A stretch of 64,000 nt of DNA from Paramacrobiotus metropolitanus. Its lineage: Eukaryota; Tardigrada; Eutardigrada; Parachela; Macrobiotidae. The stretch lies in contig NW_026570235.1 in the NCBI RefSeq assembly GCF_019649055.1, positions 1,364,001 through 1,428,000 of the forward strand, in the 5' to 3' direction. Of the stretch, positions 54,019-64,000 are shown in pieces; position 1 is the first letter of the stretch, and every line of letters starts with the position of its first letter. The notes below the pieces were generated by a model that saw only the letters and a list, made by a program, of their open reading frames with translations, had not been told where the DNA came from and did not search any database. The position numbers and the translations under genes are program-made.

Positions 54019-57000
54019 ATGTCGAATTTAAAGATTCTTGGTGCGGTATTAGTCCTATCCGTTATTAAAACTGGTTTTTGTTCCGGAAAGTGCAATGCAT
54101 TTCTCGATGCCGCATCGCAAATTGGTCGTAAGTGATTATGCAGATTTCGGATTCACTAGTCCTACCTTGCCCGTTTTCAAACGAGTTATGTTTTGATTAT
54201 GCCTGGTAGATATGCAACCGGATGAGGCCGTAGAGGTTGAGGAAACTTCGACACTAGAACTGTTTTGTTCCTTGTCGGAAGACTATATAAAACGAACCAA
54301 AAACAACTCTATTGACGTGAACGCCAAATCCATTTTTTGGCAGCACTCACGCGATAATAACAACGGCGACTATATCCATGAAGACCTTACGGCCTTGATG
54401 AATGATAAACGGTTCCAGAATGAAATAATCAATGAGACTACAGCAAAAATGATTTTGTCCAATACCACCCTCAAGGACAGTAGCCATTACAGATGTTTGG
54501 TCAACGAATCGATAGATGAACCGCAGCGGATGGTGTGCAGTGTTACAGTTACCGTCGGAGGTGATTTTGGCTGAACATATCGATTTAATTTTTGGCTTGT
54601 CATACAACGAGAATATGGTAATCAAATGCTGTTGTTTCCTATTTAAAGGTCCTCCAAAGCGATATAAGGACTTCGAATGCCGATCGATGGATCATAAAAT
54701 CTTACATGCACATTCAGGAGAGATGATGCATACTATGGGCAGTCCGTGACGAAGTTTGACGTCACGTATCGAGTTGCACTGGATGAACATGCGTAAGTCG
54801 TGTTAAGTTTTTTATTTGCCGTGCCAGCCTCGAAATAAAAGCAGGATTATTTATTATTTGACTGATATGTTGAATTTGTCGATCATTTCGCTGTTTTTCA
54901 GGAATACAACACTGTTCGCTGAACGTAACTGCTCAAACTTTAGCCGACCTGAGAGGGGAAAATCCTCCTATTCATGCTTTATTGGAGTACGCGAGTCGTG
55001 CCCGAAAAACGAAACCTGTCGACCAGCTTTCATGAATCAGTATAAATACATCTTTACGATAAAAGGAACGAATTCGATGGGAACGGATACTTGGACGGAA
55101 ATTGTGGATCCTAGTCAAAGCAGTACGTTGTGCGAATTTTTAATTTTTTTACAAAGGTTTCCTGAATTTCAGTTATGTTTGCTAGTTCTGCTGTCGAAAC
55201 CCAAGGAATTAAATGCTACCTCACTGGATAGCCATCGGTGTGCGGTTGAATGGAAACTGACGCCTGAGTTACAGACTTCGCATATCGTAACTGAGCTGGG
55301 TGTTGTAAGCGAAATTCAGTATCGGAAACTTGGTGGCCATCATGACTGGAAGGTGAGTTTGTGGAAGACATGGGCCATCGACATTAAATACTTCGGTATT
55401 GGTTGTCTTTGTAATGTGAACGCTGGTCGTCACTGGTCAGTGTCGCTATCGGTACCATGTGGATTCTTTAAGTAATTCGTGACTAACCGAAGCGTCATAA
55501 TTCGTGAACTGATCCAAGCTTTAAACGGAGATCTGTTTAACAGCATGCGGCAGTTGAACCCCGCGAACAGCGTGTCGAATTGGACGATTTGGATGCCTAT
55601 GCGACGTATGAGATCCAAGTTCGATTGCGGATGAATAATAACATGTTCTGGAGCGAATATAGCCAGACGCACTGTACAACGCCAGCTGCTAAACCGGCCG
55701 GCAAGCCGGGTGCGGTTCAGGGAGCCTTCGATCAGACTGTAAATGGACCTAAGGGTCAGAGAAAGGTCATTTTGTACTGGCAGGTACGTAGAAGGTGTTT
55801 CAGTTCTTGAAATATTAGAAGGACGAATTTTTTATGTAACAATTATTTGCATTATATTTATTGGGATATCTGCAGGGTATTCCGGAAAGTAAAAGGAATG
55901 GTGAAAATTTCCGCTACGAAGTGTCCACGTGGACCGATGGAACAAAGGATTACCCAATTCATCAGAAGACTTACAGTCACAGATACGCAAACATTGAAAT
56001 AAGGGATCTGCCTTCCAATGAGGCTGTTAATGTAGAGATTATTCCGAAGAACGATGAAGGGAATGGTGAAGCTGAGATTGTGCGCATACCGGCTGTTCAA
56101 GAGAATTCATGTAAGTGCTGGTCGGTGTCACCCTGAGTTTGGTTGGGTTAGTTTTTTGTAGATAAACATATTATGCACGAAAAAAGAAATAAAATCTCCT
56201 AAGTGATACAAGGTAGGCGGTGTTGTAAATCACTGCTAGTGGTGATTTTGTACACAACTTCCGGTTAGCGAAGCTTAAGTGCGGTGTTACGCTAATTGGA
56301 TTGCCTTTTGTACGTCCACCCATGGCAGTGTTTTGTTGGTCAGTATCACTGCTACAAATCGTTTTTTTTGTTTAGTGGTTGTGAAGGATATCCGAGTTGT
56401 GAATTTTACTTCATACCTGGAACTGTCATGGAATGTTTCGGGGAGTTCTAGTCCTGAAACGCGTGCCTTCGATTTGTTTTACTGTCCAACATTCCTGGAA
56501 CCACATTTTGCTTGGTGTACCGAAAATATGCACCACGAAAGCCTCTCTGGCCATACGTTTGCCTATAATTTTACACCACAACATGGAAAACACTATCGTT
56601 TTGCATTGGCGGCAAGAGAAAATGTGTCGGATCGTGTAATGTACAGCGGCATGAACTGGGCATTACGGACATGCAATCCACTTGAGAGTGCGTAAAAATG
56701 CTTCAACTGTTGATATCCCTCTTGTAATTTAGAATAAAAGTTCAATTGTAAAAACTGTGGTCATCGGGTTAATCCCTGATTGTGACAGTTTCCTTTTGCT
56801 TTTGATGTGGAATGATCTTTTGGTTTTCGTTCTAATGTTAAAACTAATTTTAGAACATGGACGTTTGGATGGTCTGAACGTGACTGCTTTGCCCAACGCC
56901 ACGGTTTTGGTGCAATGGACCGAACCGTGCGAACAGAGATTTATGCCAATACCTCCGGAGTATCAAGTCAGTTATTCCCCATGTGACAGTCGAATTTGTG

Positions 57001-58783
57001 GTAAGTGATTTTCGTAATCGTGATGGACTAATTTTTTAGTGCATAGAAGATATTGGAAATGAATGTTTTGTCTGTTTGCAGTTGCCGACCAGATTCAAAA
57101 GACCAACTCGACTTCCGTTATTTTGAGCGGACTGAAAGAAAGTTCTCGCTATTGCTTTTTTGTGGACGTTAATAACTCCAGTACTGGTATTGACTTCGAT
57201 CCAGCCCAGCAGTGCGTAAGGACAACCGCTATTGGTAAGCGACATAGTGTTCTTCAGATATAAATGGATTTTGCGGTTGCACGTGATTCGTACGCAGATG
57301 TTAAATCATTTTATGTAACTGGATGTTTGTATCTGGTTTAGATCACGAATTTCCTGTTGCAACTGGTGTTGGTATCGCTCTCGGTACGGCTGTTTTGCTG
57401 ACGATCCTGGCAGTTGCACTATGGCGAGGAATCAGACGGTACGAAAACAATGTCGTAATTCACTCCAACGTGATAACTTTGCGTAATTGTTGGCAGCATA
57501 GAATCGTATAGCGTGTCAGTGTTTTGCTAATTATTTTTGGTTGGGTTGAAATAGCATGCAGAAAGATTTCAAGGAAATTCAACGAGAAAGTCGAAAAATA
57601 ATCATACCGGCTTCGAAAATTGGCAAGGATGAGGATGAATTCGATGAACAGGGTATCGCTTATTACAGCAAGATTGATTATGGAGAAAAGAAAAAGTCCT
57701 ATTCACGTCAGCTTAGTGACAATAGTGGGAGCAGCTCCGGTCATGGAAGTTTATCTTCAGAGTTCACGGTCAAGGTATGCGCTGCTAATATCGAATTACT
57801 CTGCATCAGAATTTTTTGGCTGCATCGTGATCATTAAACCTCTTGTTGGCTTGTTAAAAAATCTGTTCTGCTGATTGCATTAGATGTTTACAGAGTGCTG
57901 TGTAGTCTCCTTTAAGCTTTTTGTGTTACGAATTGGTTAGTTGAGAAATGTGCAAAATATTCCTGCCCTATAATAAATAGGGAAGCCCGTTAAGTGTTTT
58001 TTAACATGATTGTTTATTTTGGCGCAGTCTTCCGGCACGACCACCGCGGATGATGCCCATTTGATCGTGGTTGACAAACGTGAGCCTAGTCAGTTGGCCG
58101 GCGTTCACCGGCCTGCCAGTACCATGCCGAAAAAGCATCGTCATCGTTTATCGCATGTTGATCTGAGCAGTGCACGTACGGCCCTGCAACGTGATAACGA
58201 TGCCGCTGAGACTGTCAGCCTTGGCCGCTCCAGTTACGGCTATGCAAACAGACCGTTCAAGTTGGAGTCGTTGTCGCATTTAAAACTAAATCTCAAAAAA
58301 CCACCACGTCGACCTTCCTCGTTGGTGCGCGTGATATCCGAGACGGAGTCAACACATGCGCCGGTGGATTCCGGTCTGTCGGGAGCGAGCGAAGATCCCG
58401 CTACCTTTGGTTATGTCCCTCCGTCCAGCCTGCAGGCTAACGCGTCCAGTGGATCCAGTACGGGCAATAACACGGGCGGTACGGGGTATGTCTCGCATCC
58501 GTCAACCCTACATGACACCAGTGGTATGACCGCTGAAGTCTCGGGGGATATTGAGATGAGCTCCCCCGTACACGGGCGCAGTGCGGGCAAATTGTTCGTG
58601 GATGCGACACAGCCGCCCGATGGGAATGAGGACGTGCGGTCCAAATTCTTGGATAATGAATTCGATAATCGGTCTCCGGTTAGCAGTGGCCAATCGTCCC
58701 CGATTATCCCTACAACGCGGTTACTTAGTCCTCCGCATTTTGTAAAAGAGACAGTAAGCAATGGATATGTCCCATGGCCGTAA
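54019..58783 (+). CDS. Class I cytokine receptor, gp130/Domeless-like
   Basis: Single-pass receptor expected to signal through JAK-STAT. Thirteen exons (54019-54127, 54210-54560, 54649-54792, 54902-55122, 55186-55352, 55544-55783, 55876-56110, 56376-56687, 56854-57000, 57082-57234, 57342-57438, 57555-57774, 58028-58783) give about 1,050 residues. Order: signal peptide (LKILGAVLVLSVIKTGF); Ig-like domain ending DSSHYRC; cytokine-binding module with FECRSMD and LTCTF cysteines, then a second half ending in a WSXWS-like WSEYS (near 55,655); three further FN3 domains; transmembrane helix in exon 11 (VGIALGTAVLLTILAVAL); and a tail of about 325 residues with GYVPPSS, GYVSHPS and GYVPWP. One base appears missing in the A-run at 54696-54699; allowing for it, all phases agree. 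The ATG at 54019 is preferred because it starts the signal peptide; an in-frame ATG lies upstream at 53941. Confidence 0.85.
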
Positions 58784-60587
58784 AGGATTGGAAACGAAAT
58801 GGAATAATCCGGCGTTTTGTGCTTTTATTTTGATCTGTTGTTCCCTTTCTCGTTTGTAAGCCGACAAAACTGCATCGATGGATAAAGTTTTCGTTTGGGG
58901 AACGGAGACAGTATTATGGCCATATGGCATGTGATTTCCGTTGCGTTGGCTGTCGCGGGGACAGTGAGTTGGCAAGATCCAGGTTTTGCGATGAATAGCC
59001 ACAGGAAGATGGATTAAGCTGCATGTTTTGTGTATTTCTGTGTTCTGGTGTCTCGGTCTGCCTCGGTATTTCATTGTTTTCGTTTGATTTATTTGGGTTG
59101 TCGGGGTGTTATTTCTGGTCACTGGGGACCGAGAATTGACCGAATCTGAACTGAAAGCCGGGATTTTGTTTGGTGATTTTGCACGCCCGCAAATAACTGC
59201 TGTTGGACATTCGTCTGTATTTATGTTATTTATGTATAGGATGATGGCTTCTTGTCGTTTTGCGTCCCTTTGAGATAAAAGATAGATACTATTGTGTTTA
59301 TCGGAATTTATTTGGTTCTTAACGCTCAGAATGTAATATATTTTCATGTTTTCTTGCTCGCTTACGGATACGATTATTCTGTAAGCTTTTTTAGGAGTTG
59401 TTTTTTCGTGCTTTCTTGAGCGCGCACACCTCTTGGCATTAAAGAGTTATGGAATGCGTATGTCATTTCGGTTGAGTATCCATAATTTCTGCTCTGGTTT
59501 TTGCTTGTGCAGTGATTTGAGATTTAAATTATCTTGACTTGTTCTGACTACTTTTTGTTGTGGAGTACGATTTCATGTCCATGAAAATGGAAAGTGGTCA
59601 GTTATTTGTCGAAGTTGCTAGTATCTGCAATGAAAGTGCTTTCAAAGCCCAAGAAGCGAATGTCACATCAAATTATCAGCTGCACGAGTTAAATTTTCTT
59701 CTGGCTATTTCTAGTTGGGATAAAATACTGTAGTTGGAAATTGTACTTAATTGGATGCTGTAACGTAAATTGATCATATACTGAAATCTACAGACCGTAG
59801 CATTTATTGTATCAGCAGGAAAATTAACGCCACCATTTTAAAATTTTGTCCAGATTCAACGACAGAGCAGAAGTCCCGAAAGCCGTGCCGTGTTGACAAA
59901 TTTTGCAAGCGGGTTTAAACTTTAAAGACAACCAAAGCCGCCGGTCGGCTACGTAACTTTACTTTATCCATCCGCTCAACAGTCTACATTCTAAAATTAA
60001 ATCACCCCTCAGTGACCCCTCACCCCTGTAATCCGCGTTCCCCTTGTACAGCTTATGGCTATTAATCAAATTATTTATTGATACTCCGTTTAAATTACCG
60101 TAGCCAGATTCTGAAGAAATCGCGTAATGACAGTAACGCTTTGGTTTCCGACCTTCGATCGCTCTTTCGGTGCACGTGTGCTAGTAATGTAACAGAAACC
60201 TGCAGGAACCTGCAGGATGCTGGAACCACCGGAACGTGGAAATTAGCTGACCAGCCACCGATGGCGGTTGGAATAAGCCAATGGTTCACGTCTGGTAAAA
60301 CCGTAAAAGGTAAAAAAGTGGAAAAGGTGTCTTTCGGAATTTCGTTATTTCGGTCTTCTGTTTGGTTTTCGTGACTTGTCAGAATTTTTCTGATTGATTT
60401 GTCAGAAAGTTTGGACCATCTTAATACAACTATTAGCACGAGGTTTTTAAATTGCGCTGTGAGTGTTTTGGAACTGTATTGATATTCACTAGCAGCTTCC
60501 AGATCTGAGTTATCGCGGACGTGCTGGATTATTGTTTGTCTCTTGATTTGATTCTGAGTTAATCAGTTTAATCTTCTTCGAAAGAAA
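58784..60587. other. 3' flank of the cytokine receptor and upstream region of ROMO1
   Basis: No supported gene. The first several hundred bases are probably receptor 3' UTR, and the last part should hold the ROMO1 promoter. A 208-codon antisense frame (58,721-59,347) overlaps the receptor's coding end and has no recognised features. A direct repeat of CCTGCAGGA occurs at about 60,199-60,219. Confidence 0.45.
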
Positions 60588-60979
60588 ATGCCAGTCTCAG
60601 CAGTCCCCCAGGCAAGGCAGGGAATGCAGCAGCCCAGTTGTTTCGATCGGATGAAACTGGGATTCGGGATAGGTTTCTGCGTAGGAATGGCATCCGGAGC
60701 TTTGTTTGGTGGTTTCGGAGCGCTAAGGTAAATATTACTGACGGTCTTATCTTAGCCGCAGCTGTGATTCTTCAAGATATTGCATCATGTTTTACCTGCC
60801 ATGTGCTTCGTACAGTAAGAACATGCCCTAGCTATTCTTCAGCCTTCTAACTGGTGTGTCTACTTTTCAGAGCGGGATTTCGTGGTCGCGAACTAATTCA
60901 GCACGTGGGGAAAACCATGTTACAAGGCGGAGGCACTTTTGGCACTTTCATGGCCATCGGCACGGGAATACGGTGCTAG
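60588..60979 (+). CDS. ROMO1: Reactive oxygen species modulator 1 (ROMO1)
   Basis: Small mitochondrial inner-membrane protein linked to ROS production, mitochondrial fusion and protein import. Two exons (60588-60727 and 60871-60979) joined in phase 2 encode 82 residues, against 79 in humans. Diagnostic features: [20 protein letters not shown]; a glycine-rich helix ([13 protein letters not shown]) continuing across the intron; then [33 protein letters not shown] and the stop. The terminal GIRC and two Gly-rich membrane helices are hallmarks of the family. Either ATG near the start is possible, but the first gives the usual leader length. A candidate polyadenylation hexamer lies at 61241-61246. 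Confidence 0.96.
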
Positions 60980-61900
60980 TTCGTGTTTTTCGCAATATTA
61001 TTAAAGTTGTTGTCGTATCGCGTGGTGCGTCCTTGATTGTGCTTGGATTTACATTTTAAAACAAAGAAAACCACGACATGGATATGTTATCTGTCCAGTT
61101 TGATAGCCGGTTCTTGCTGTTTTAACTGTTTATTGGTTATTTCCGGATTGTAGTTCGTTCAAACTAAAACTGGGAAGTCAGTCGCGTGTCAACATTTTAT
61201 TCCGGTTCCCGATTGTCGCTCTGAACGCTTCTCTTTTTCGAATAAAATGGGTATTCTTGCATCATAACCGTGTGTCAGCTGAGACGAAAAAATTTCTTCT
61301 TCCGTTCGCAGATGCCAAAACAAGATCTAATAATTATAAATATTAAAAAAAAGGAGTTATTTGTTACGTATTGTGGTAGGTCTAGCCTCGTCAAAAAACA
61401 AACCTAAAATTTCATAAGAAACTATTCCCCCATTGGTTTAGAGTCTTTAGGCATTCGCCAAGAAGAATTTAAAATCGGCAGTTTTATGCTTATTTATTGT
61501 AATTTTTAGCTTGAGACAGCAACAGGAAATAAAGAAAACGTAGTTAAAGTATTAAAGTAAGTATATAAAAGGAAAAACACACAGAACCGAAAAAAAGACG
61601 ATTTAAGCCGACCGCCTTCGGGAGTGGCAATTCACGGCGGTTCACGGCGTCGATGTCCGCGGCTCCGTTTGGTTTTTCGCTGTTTTGTTTAGTTGAGGTT
61701 TTGCACTTTTGCCGTTGCTAACTTCTATGGAATAAAGGCTAAAGGACAAATCGCTTTATAAAACTAAAAAGAACATTAAAATGTATTGATTTATCATTTT
61801 TATGTCGATGCCTTCATTGTCTTGAACGTTGAACATTTTACTGTTGATTAACGATGCATCGCTATCTTGAAGCTTCCACGTGTTCGTCATGGTTAGTGAC
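60980..61900. other. 3' flank of ROMO1
   Basis: No coding frame is supported. The first part is ROMO1 3' UTR; the rest is AT-rich spacer ending at the TTAA boundary of the mobile element. Confidence 0.5.
61241..61246 (+). promoter_or_regulatory. Candidate polyadenylation signal for ROMO1
   Basis: AATAAA lies about 260 bases past the ROMO1 stop codon on the same strand. Confidence 0.4.
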
Positions 61901-62955
61901 TTAACGCGAAGTGGCTAGCGAATTTTCAAAATAATTCTCAAAAATTACCTTTGCTCATCTTACAGAGCGCTTTTTATACTACATAAAGCGATAATTGGAG
62001 TGAGTATACCTTTTTTCGTTAACAAGCAAAAAATTAAAGTTGTACGAGTGGTAGAGGGGGGCACATAAGGTGAACCGCAAAATAATGGGTTGCGCCGCGC
62101 TTATTGTGAGTGATGGCATATTCCTTCAATCGCCACCGACATCACTGGTTGGCACTGAAGTAATCGCAATCAGGTGCGATCAAAATCTGCAACTGCCCCA
62201 TCCAGCTTTGTTGAGCTTGTTGGCAAGAAAGAGAAACAAAAGACGCCATAAAAGCAAATCTGCCGTCTGATTGCGGTCTTTTGTTTTAGTGTCTATGACT
62301 GCATCAGTCTGCATGAATGTTATATGGCTGCCTGCCTGTTCTGCGTTGCTCCACATGTGCATGTGCTTTTGGGTGCGGCAGCCAGCACCTCTCGGTACCG
62401 GCACCAAAGCCGTGAAAGAGGTATACTTTTGCAAGCTAACAGTGAACAAAACGTAAAAAAACTTTGAAAATCAGCTGTGAATACACTTGTTTGCCAAAAA
62501 TTACGAATAAAATCGCAATAAATAAAGTACCGCAGCCTGAGCTTATTATACGGACAGAATCTCTGTTTAGGGTTTTGTTCGGCAGATATGGTCAGAAATA
62601 TCCAGGGGTAGGGTGCCCCAAGCACTTCTTTGGCACCCCCGATTTTTTTTCTTTTTCTGTTTTTTATCAATCAAAATTCTGTCCGTATAATAAGCTTCTA
62701 ATACTTCACTCTACAAAATTACCGTTTCAGAATATTTTTTTTCATATCTCTACTCTGTAAAAATCGACTTTCAATTTTTCACTTTAAAAGCTGATTTCTC
62801 AGTAACAACAAATGCGGTACTATTACTGAACCCATTTTAAAGTACAAAAATCATTTCTGTATGTGTCATATGCTACGGTTTTGCCTAAAAGTGTAACGCG
62901 TCGACGGTATGCCCGTTTCCGCAGAAGGACCGAGTTGCTAGCCACTTCGCGTTAA
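61901..62955. mobile_element. Non-autonomous TTAA-flanked transposable element
   Basis: Positions 61901-61919 are the exact reverse complement of 62937-62955 (19 bases). The outer four bases on each side are TTAA, leaving 15-bp terminal inverted repeats (CGCGAAGTGGCTAGC). TTAA is the target and duplication site of piggyBac-superfamily transposons. No transposase frame is visible, so the element would have to be mobilised in trans. The termini do not begin with the CCC run common in piggyBac, so the assignment is tentative. A smaller inverted-repeat element sits inside at 62540-62696. Confidence 0.68.
62540..62696. repeat. MITE-like element with 21-bp inverted repeats, nested
   Basis: Positions 62540-62560 and 62676-62696 are perfect inverted repeats (21 of 21) around 115 bp. 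Inside is a second, imperfect hairpin formed by GGGTGCCCCAAG and TTGGCACCCCC. There is no coding capacity. It lies wholly within the TTAA-flanked element, which suggests later insertion, or else an internal structural part of that element. Confidence 0.65.
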
Positions 62956-63453
62956 CTTGAAAGTGTGCACGCCTTTGTCCCTTCAGTTACCTTGCCGTGC
63001 TGGCAAAGGGACCAGACATATAAGTACTCCTATGTTCCCGCAACGAAATGAAAACTGGAACTCTTATCTCCCATATGTCCGGCCATTGATGATCCCGAAG
63101 ATGTCCGCTTATGACTGACACAGAGCTTCGAGATGTATCAATAAAATCAGACTGTGTTCACTGTAAGCATACTTTGATAACTTATGTATTTCACCGTTTC
63201 TGTTTTTATTATAATTCAGCAAGATTTTTTAAAAATTTCTCCGTTGTTCCAGGTACAAATTCAAACAGCGGGTCTACAGTACCCTGTACACAGCAGAGCA
63301 TGGTCTGCTGAGTGCTGAAACTCGATTTTTAGTGAATTACTTCGCGCAGCCAGAGCTAAAATACCGCGTATCAATCACATCTTTTTATTTTAAACGTGAT
63401 CACATGTCTGCGGAGTCCGATTCGACTCGATGTCTGGATAAATTCATGCCGTG
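62956..63453. other. Upstream region of the coiled-coil protein gene
   Basis: No supported coding exon. A possible acceptor (TTCCAG at about 63,247-63,252) may mark a 5' non-coding exon. An in-frame TAA at 63439-63441 closes the downstream reading frame on its 5' side. Confidence 0.4.
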
Positions 63454-64000
63454 ATGCCCATGTCCAAGAATTTGGCTCGTTCCACGGTGTCCAGTCGTGC
63501 GCACCGCGTCCATCCGATGCAGTACCGCAACCATTCGCCTGTTGCGCTGCCTGTCCCGATGCGATCGCGCCCGTTGCAGCGTTCGCAATCCTGGACCCGG
63601 AGTAATTCGCGCCGATCAGAAAATTTTAACCAATCCAATGTGTATTCCGAATCGGAGTCCAGCGCCGATACGATCAGTGTTAACAAGACGGATTTCGACA
63701 ATACACTAGATTTACTGAAGCAGTTGAACGGTCAGCTGGAAGCGGAGAAGAAACAGAATGCGGTCTTGTTGAGGGAGCTGGAAAAGGAGCGGCTGTATGG
63801 GAAAGATCTGGAGGCGCGTCTGGAGCGGAATCGCCAGGCAGTGAATCCCAGTAATCAACCTTCCGAATCCAAGAGGCGGATTCTGGATAATGCCAGCAGC
63901 CAGGGGGACGGGACAGCGCAGGAAAATGTGAAATTAAGGAATCTCTTGAAACAGTACGCCGAGGCTGTGCATGATCTGAAATTGGTTACTAGAGAACTGC
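63454..64000 (+). CDS. Coiled-coil protein, N-terminal part (runs off the window)
   Basis: An uninterrupted frame begins at ATG 63454, five codons after an in-frame TAA at 63439, and continues past the end of the window (at least 182 codons). A second ATG at 63460 is an alternative start. The first 75 residues are basic and rich in Ser/Arg (RPLQRSQSWTRSNSRRSENF), then acidic (ESESSADTI). From about residue 85 the sequence is a heptad-rich coiled coil (NTLDLLKQLNGQLEAEKKQ, LLRELEKERLYGKDLEARL), resuming after a short linker as VKLRNLLKQYAEAVHDLKL. It resembles cytoskeletal or centrosomal coiled-coil proteins in general character, but I do not recognise the family. Codon use resembles the neighbouring real genes. 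Confidence 0.8.
   Translation, partial: MPMSKNLARSTVSSRAHRVHPMQYRNHSPVALPVPMRSRPLQRSQSWTRSNSRRSENFNQSNVYSESESSADTISVNKTDFDNTLDLLKQLNGQLEAEKKQNAVLLRELEKERLYGKDLEARLERNRQAVNPSNQPSESKRRILDNASSQGDGTAQENVKLRNLLKQYAEAVHDLKLVTREL

Noticed and set aside
58721-59347. 208-codon minus-strand open frame
   Set aside because: It runs antisense over the end of the receptor coding region and its 3' flank, has no domain or hydrophobic pattern, and has a composition typical of random translation.
1-64000. CRISPR arrays, operons, bacterial promoters and ribosome binding sites
   Set aside because: Spliced metazoan genes throughout; no spaced short repeats of CRISPR type were seen, and bacterial signals would not be meaningful here.

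Overview
This window is eukaryotic nuclear DNA from an invertebrate animal. Coding sequence is split by short GT-AG introns, intergenic spacers are long and AT-rich, and the genes are metazoan. The gene set (a latrophilin with a galactose-lectin domain and no olfactomedin domain, a gp130/Domeless-like cytokine receptor, a PRDM10-like factor) fits a protostome, perhaps an arthropod or tardigrade. I cannot name the species. All gene models were built by hand from splice signals, reading phase and recalled family consensus; no search or alignment was run.

Layout. (1) 1-1.4 kb: non-coding, with a 172-bp MITE-like inverted repeat carrying three CACGTG boxes. (2) 1.4-5.8 kb, minus: PRDM10-like PR-domain/zinc-finger gene with five AT-hooks; its 5' end is unresolved. 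(3) 7.2-15.3 kb, minus: a complete latrophilin-type adhesion GPCR in ten coding exons. (4) 15.3-41.0 kb: about 26 kb with no gene I can support. It holds a 2.8-kb head-to-tail tandem duplication (19.5-25.2 kb), a perfect 18-bp palindrome and one unidentified coding-like stretch. (5) 41.0-43.8 kb, plus: complete adenylosuccinate synthetase. (6) 44.9-49.7 kb, minus, convergent with it: complete mitochondrial 2-oxoglutarate dehydrogenase E1 in 14 exons. (7) 54.0-58.8 kb, plus: class I cytokine receptor (Ig, two-part cytokine-binding module, three FN3, transmembrane segment, long tyrosine-containing tail). (8) 60.6-61.0 kb, plus: ROMO1. (9) 61.9-63.0 kb: a 1055-bp element bounded by TTAA and 15-bp inverted repeats, with a 157-bp MITE-like element nested inside. 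(10) 63.45 kb to the end, plus: 5' part of a coiled-coil protein gene.

The genes do not form one pathway. They are a mosaic of housekeeping metabolism (purine synthesis, TCA cycle, mitochondrial inner membrane), signalling receptors and a transcription factor. Three one-base frame breaks, all at homopolymer runs in otherwise intact genes (two in OGDH, one in the cytokine receptor), look more like base-calling errors than pseudogenes. The most biologically interesting items are the gp130-like receptor with repeated Gly-Tyr-Val tail motifs, the PR/AT-hook/zinc-finger combination, and the nested TTAA-flanked element.
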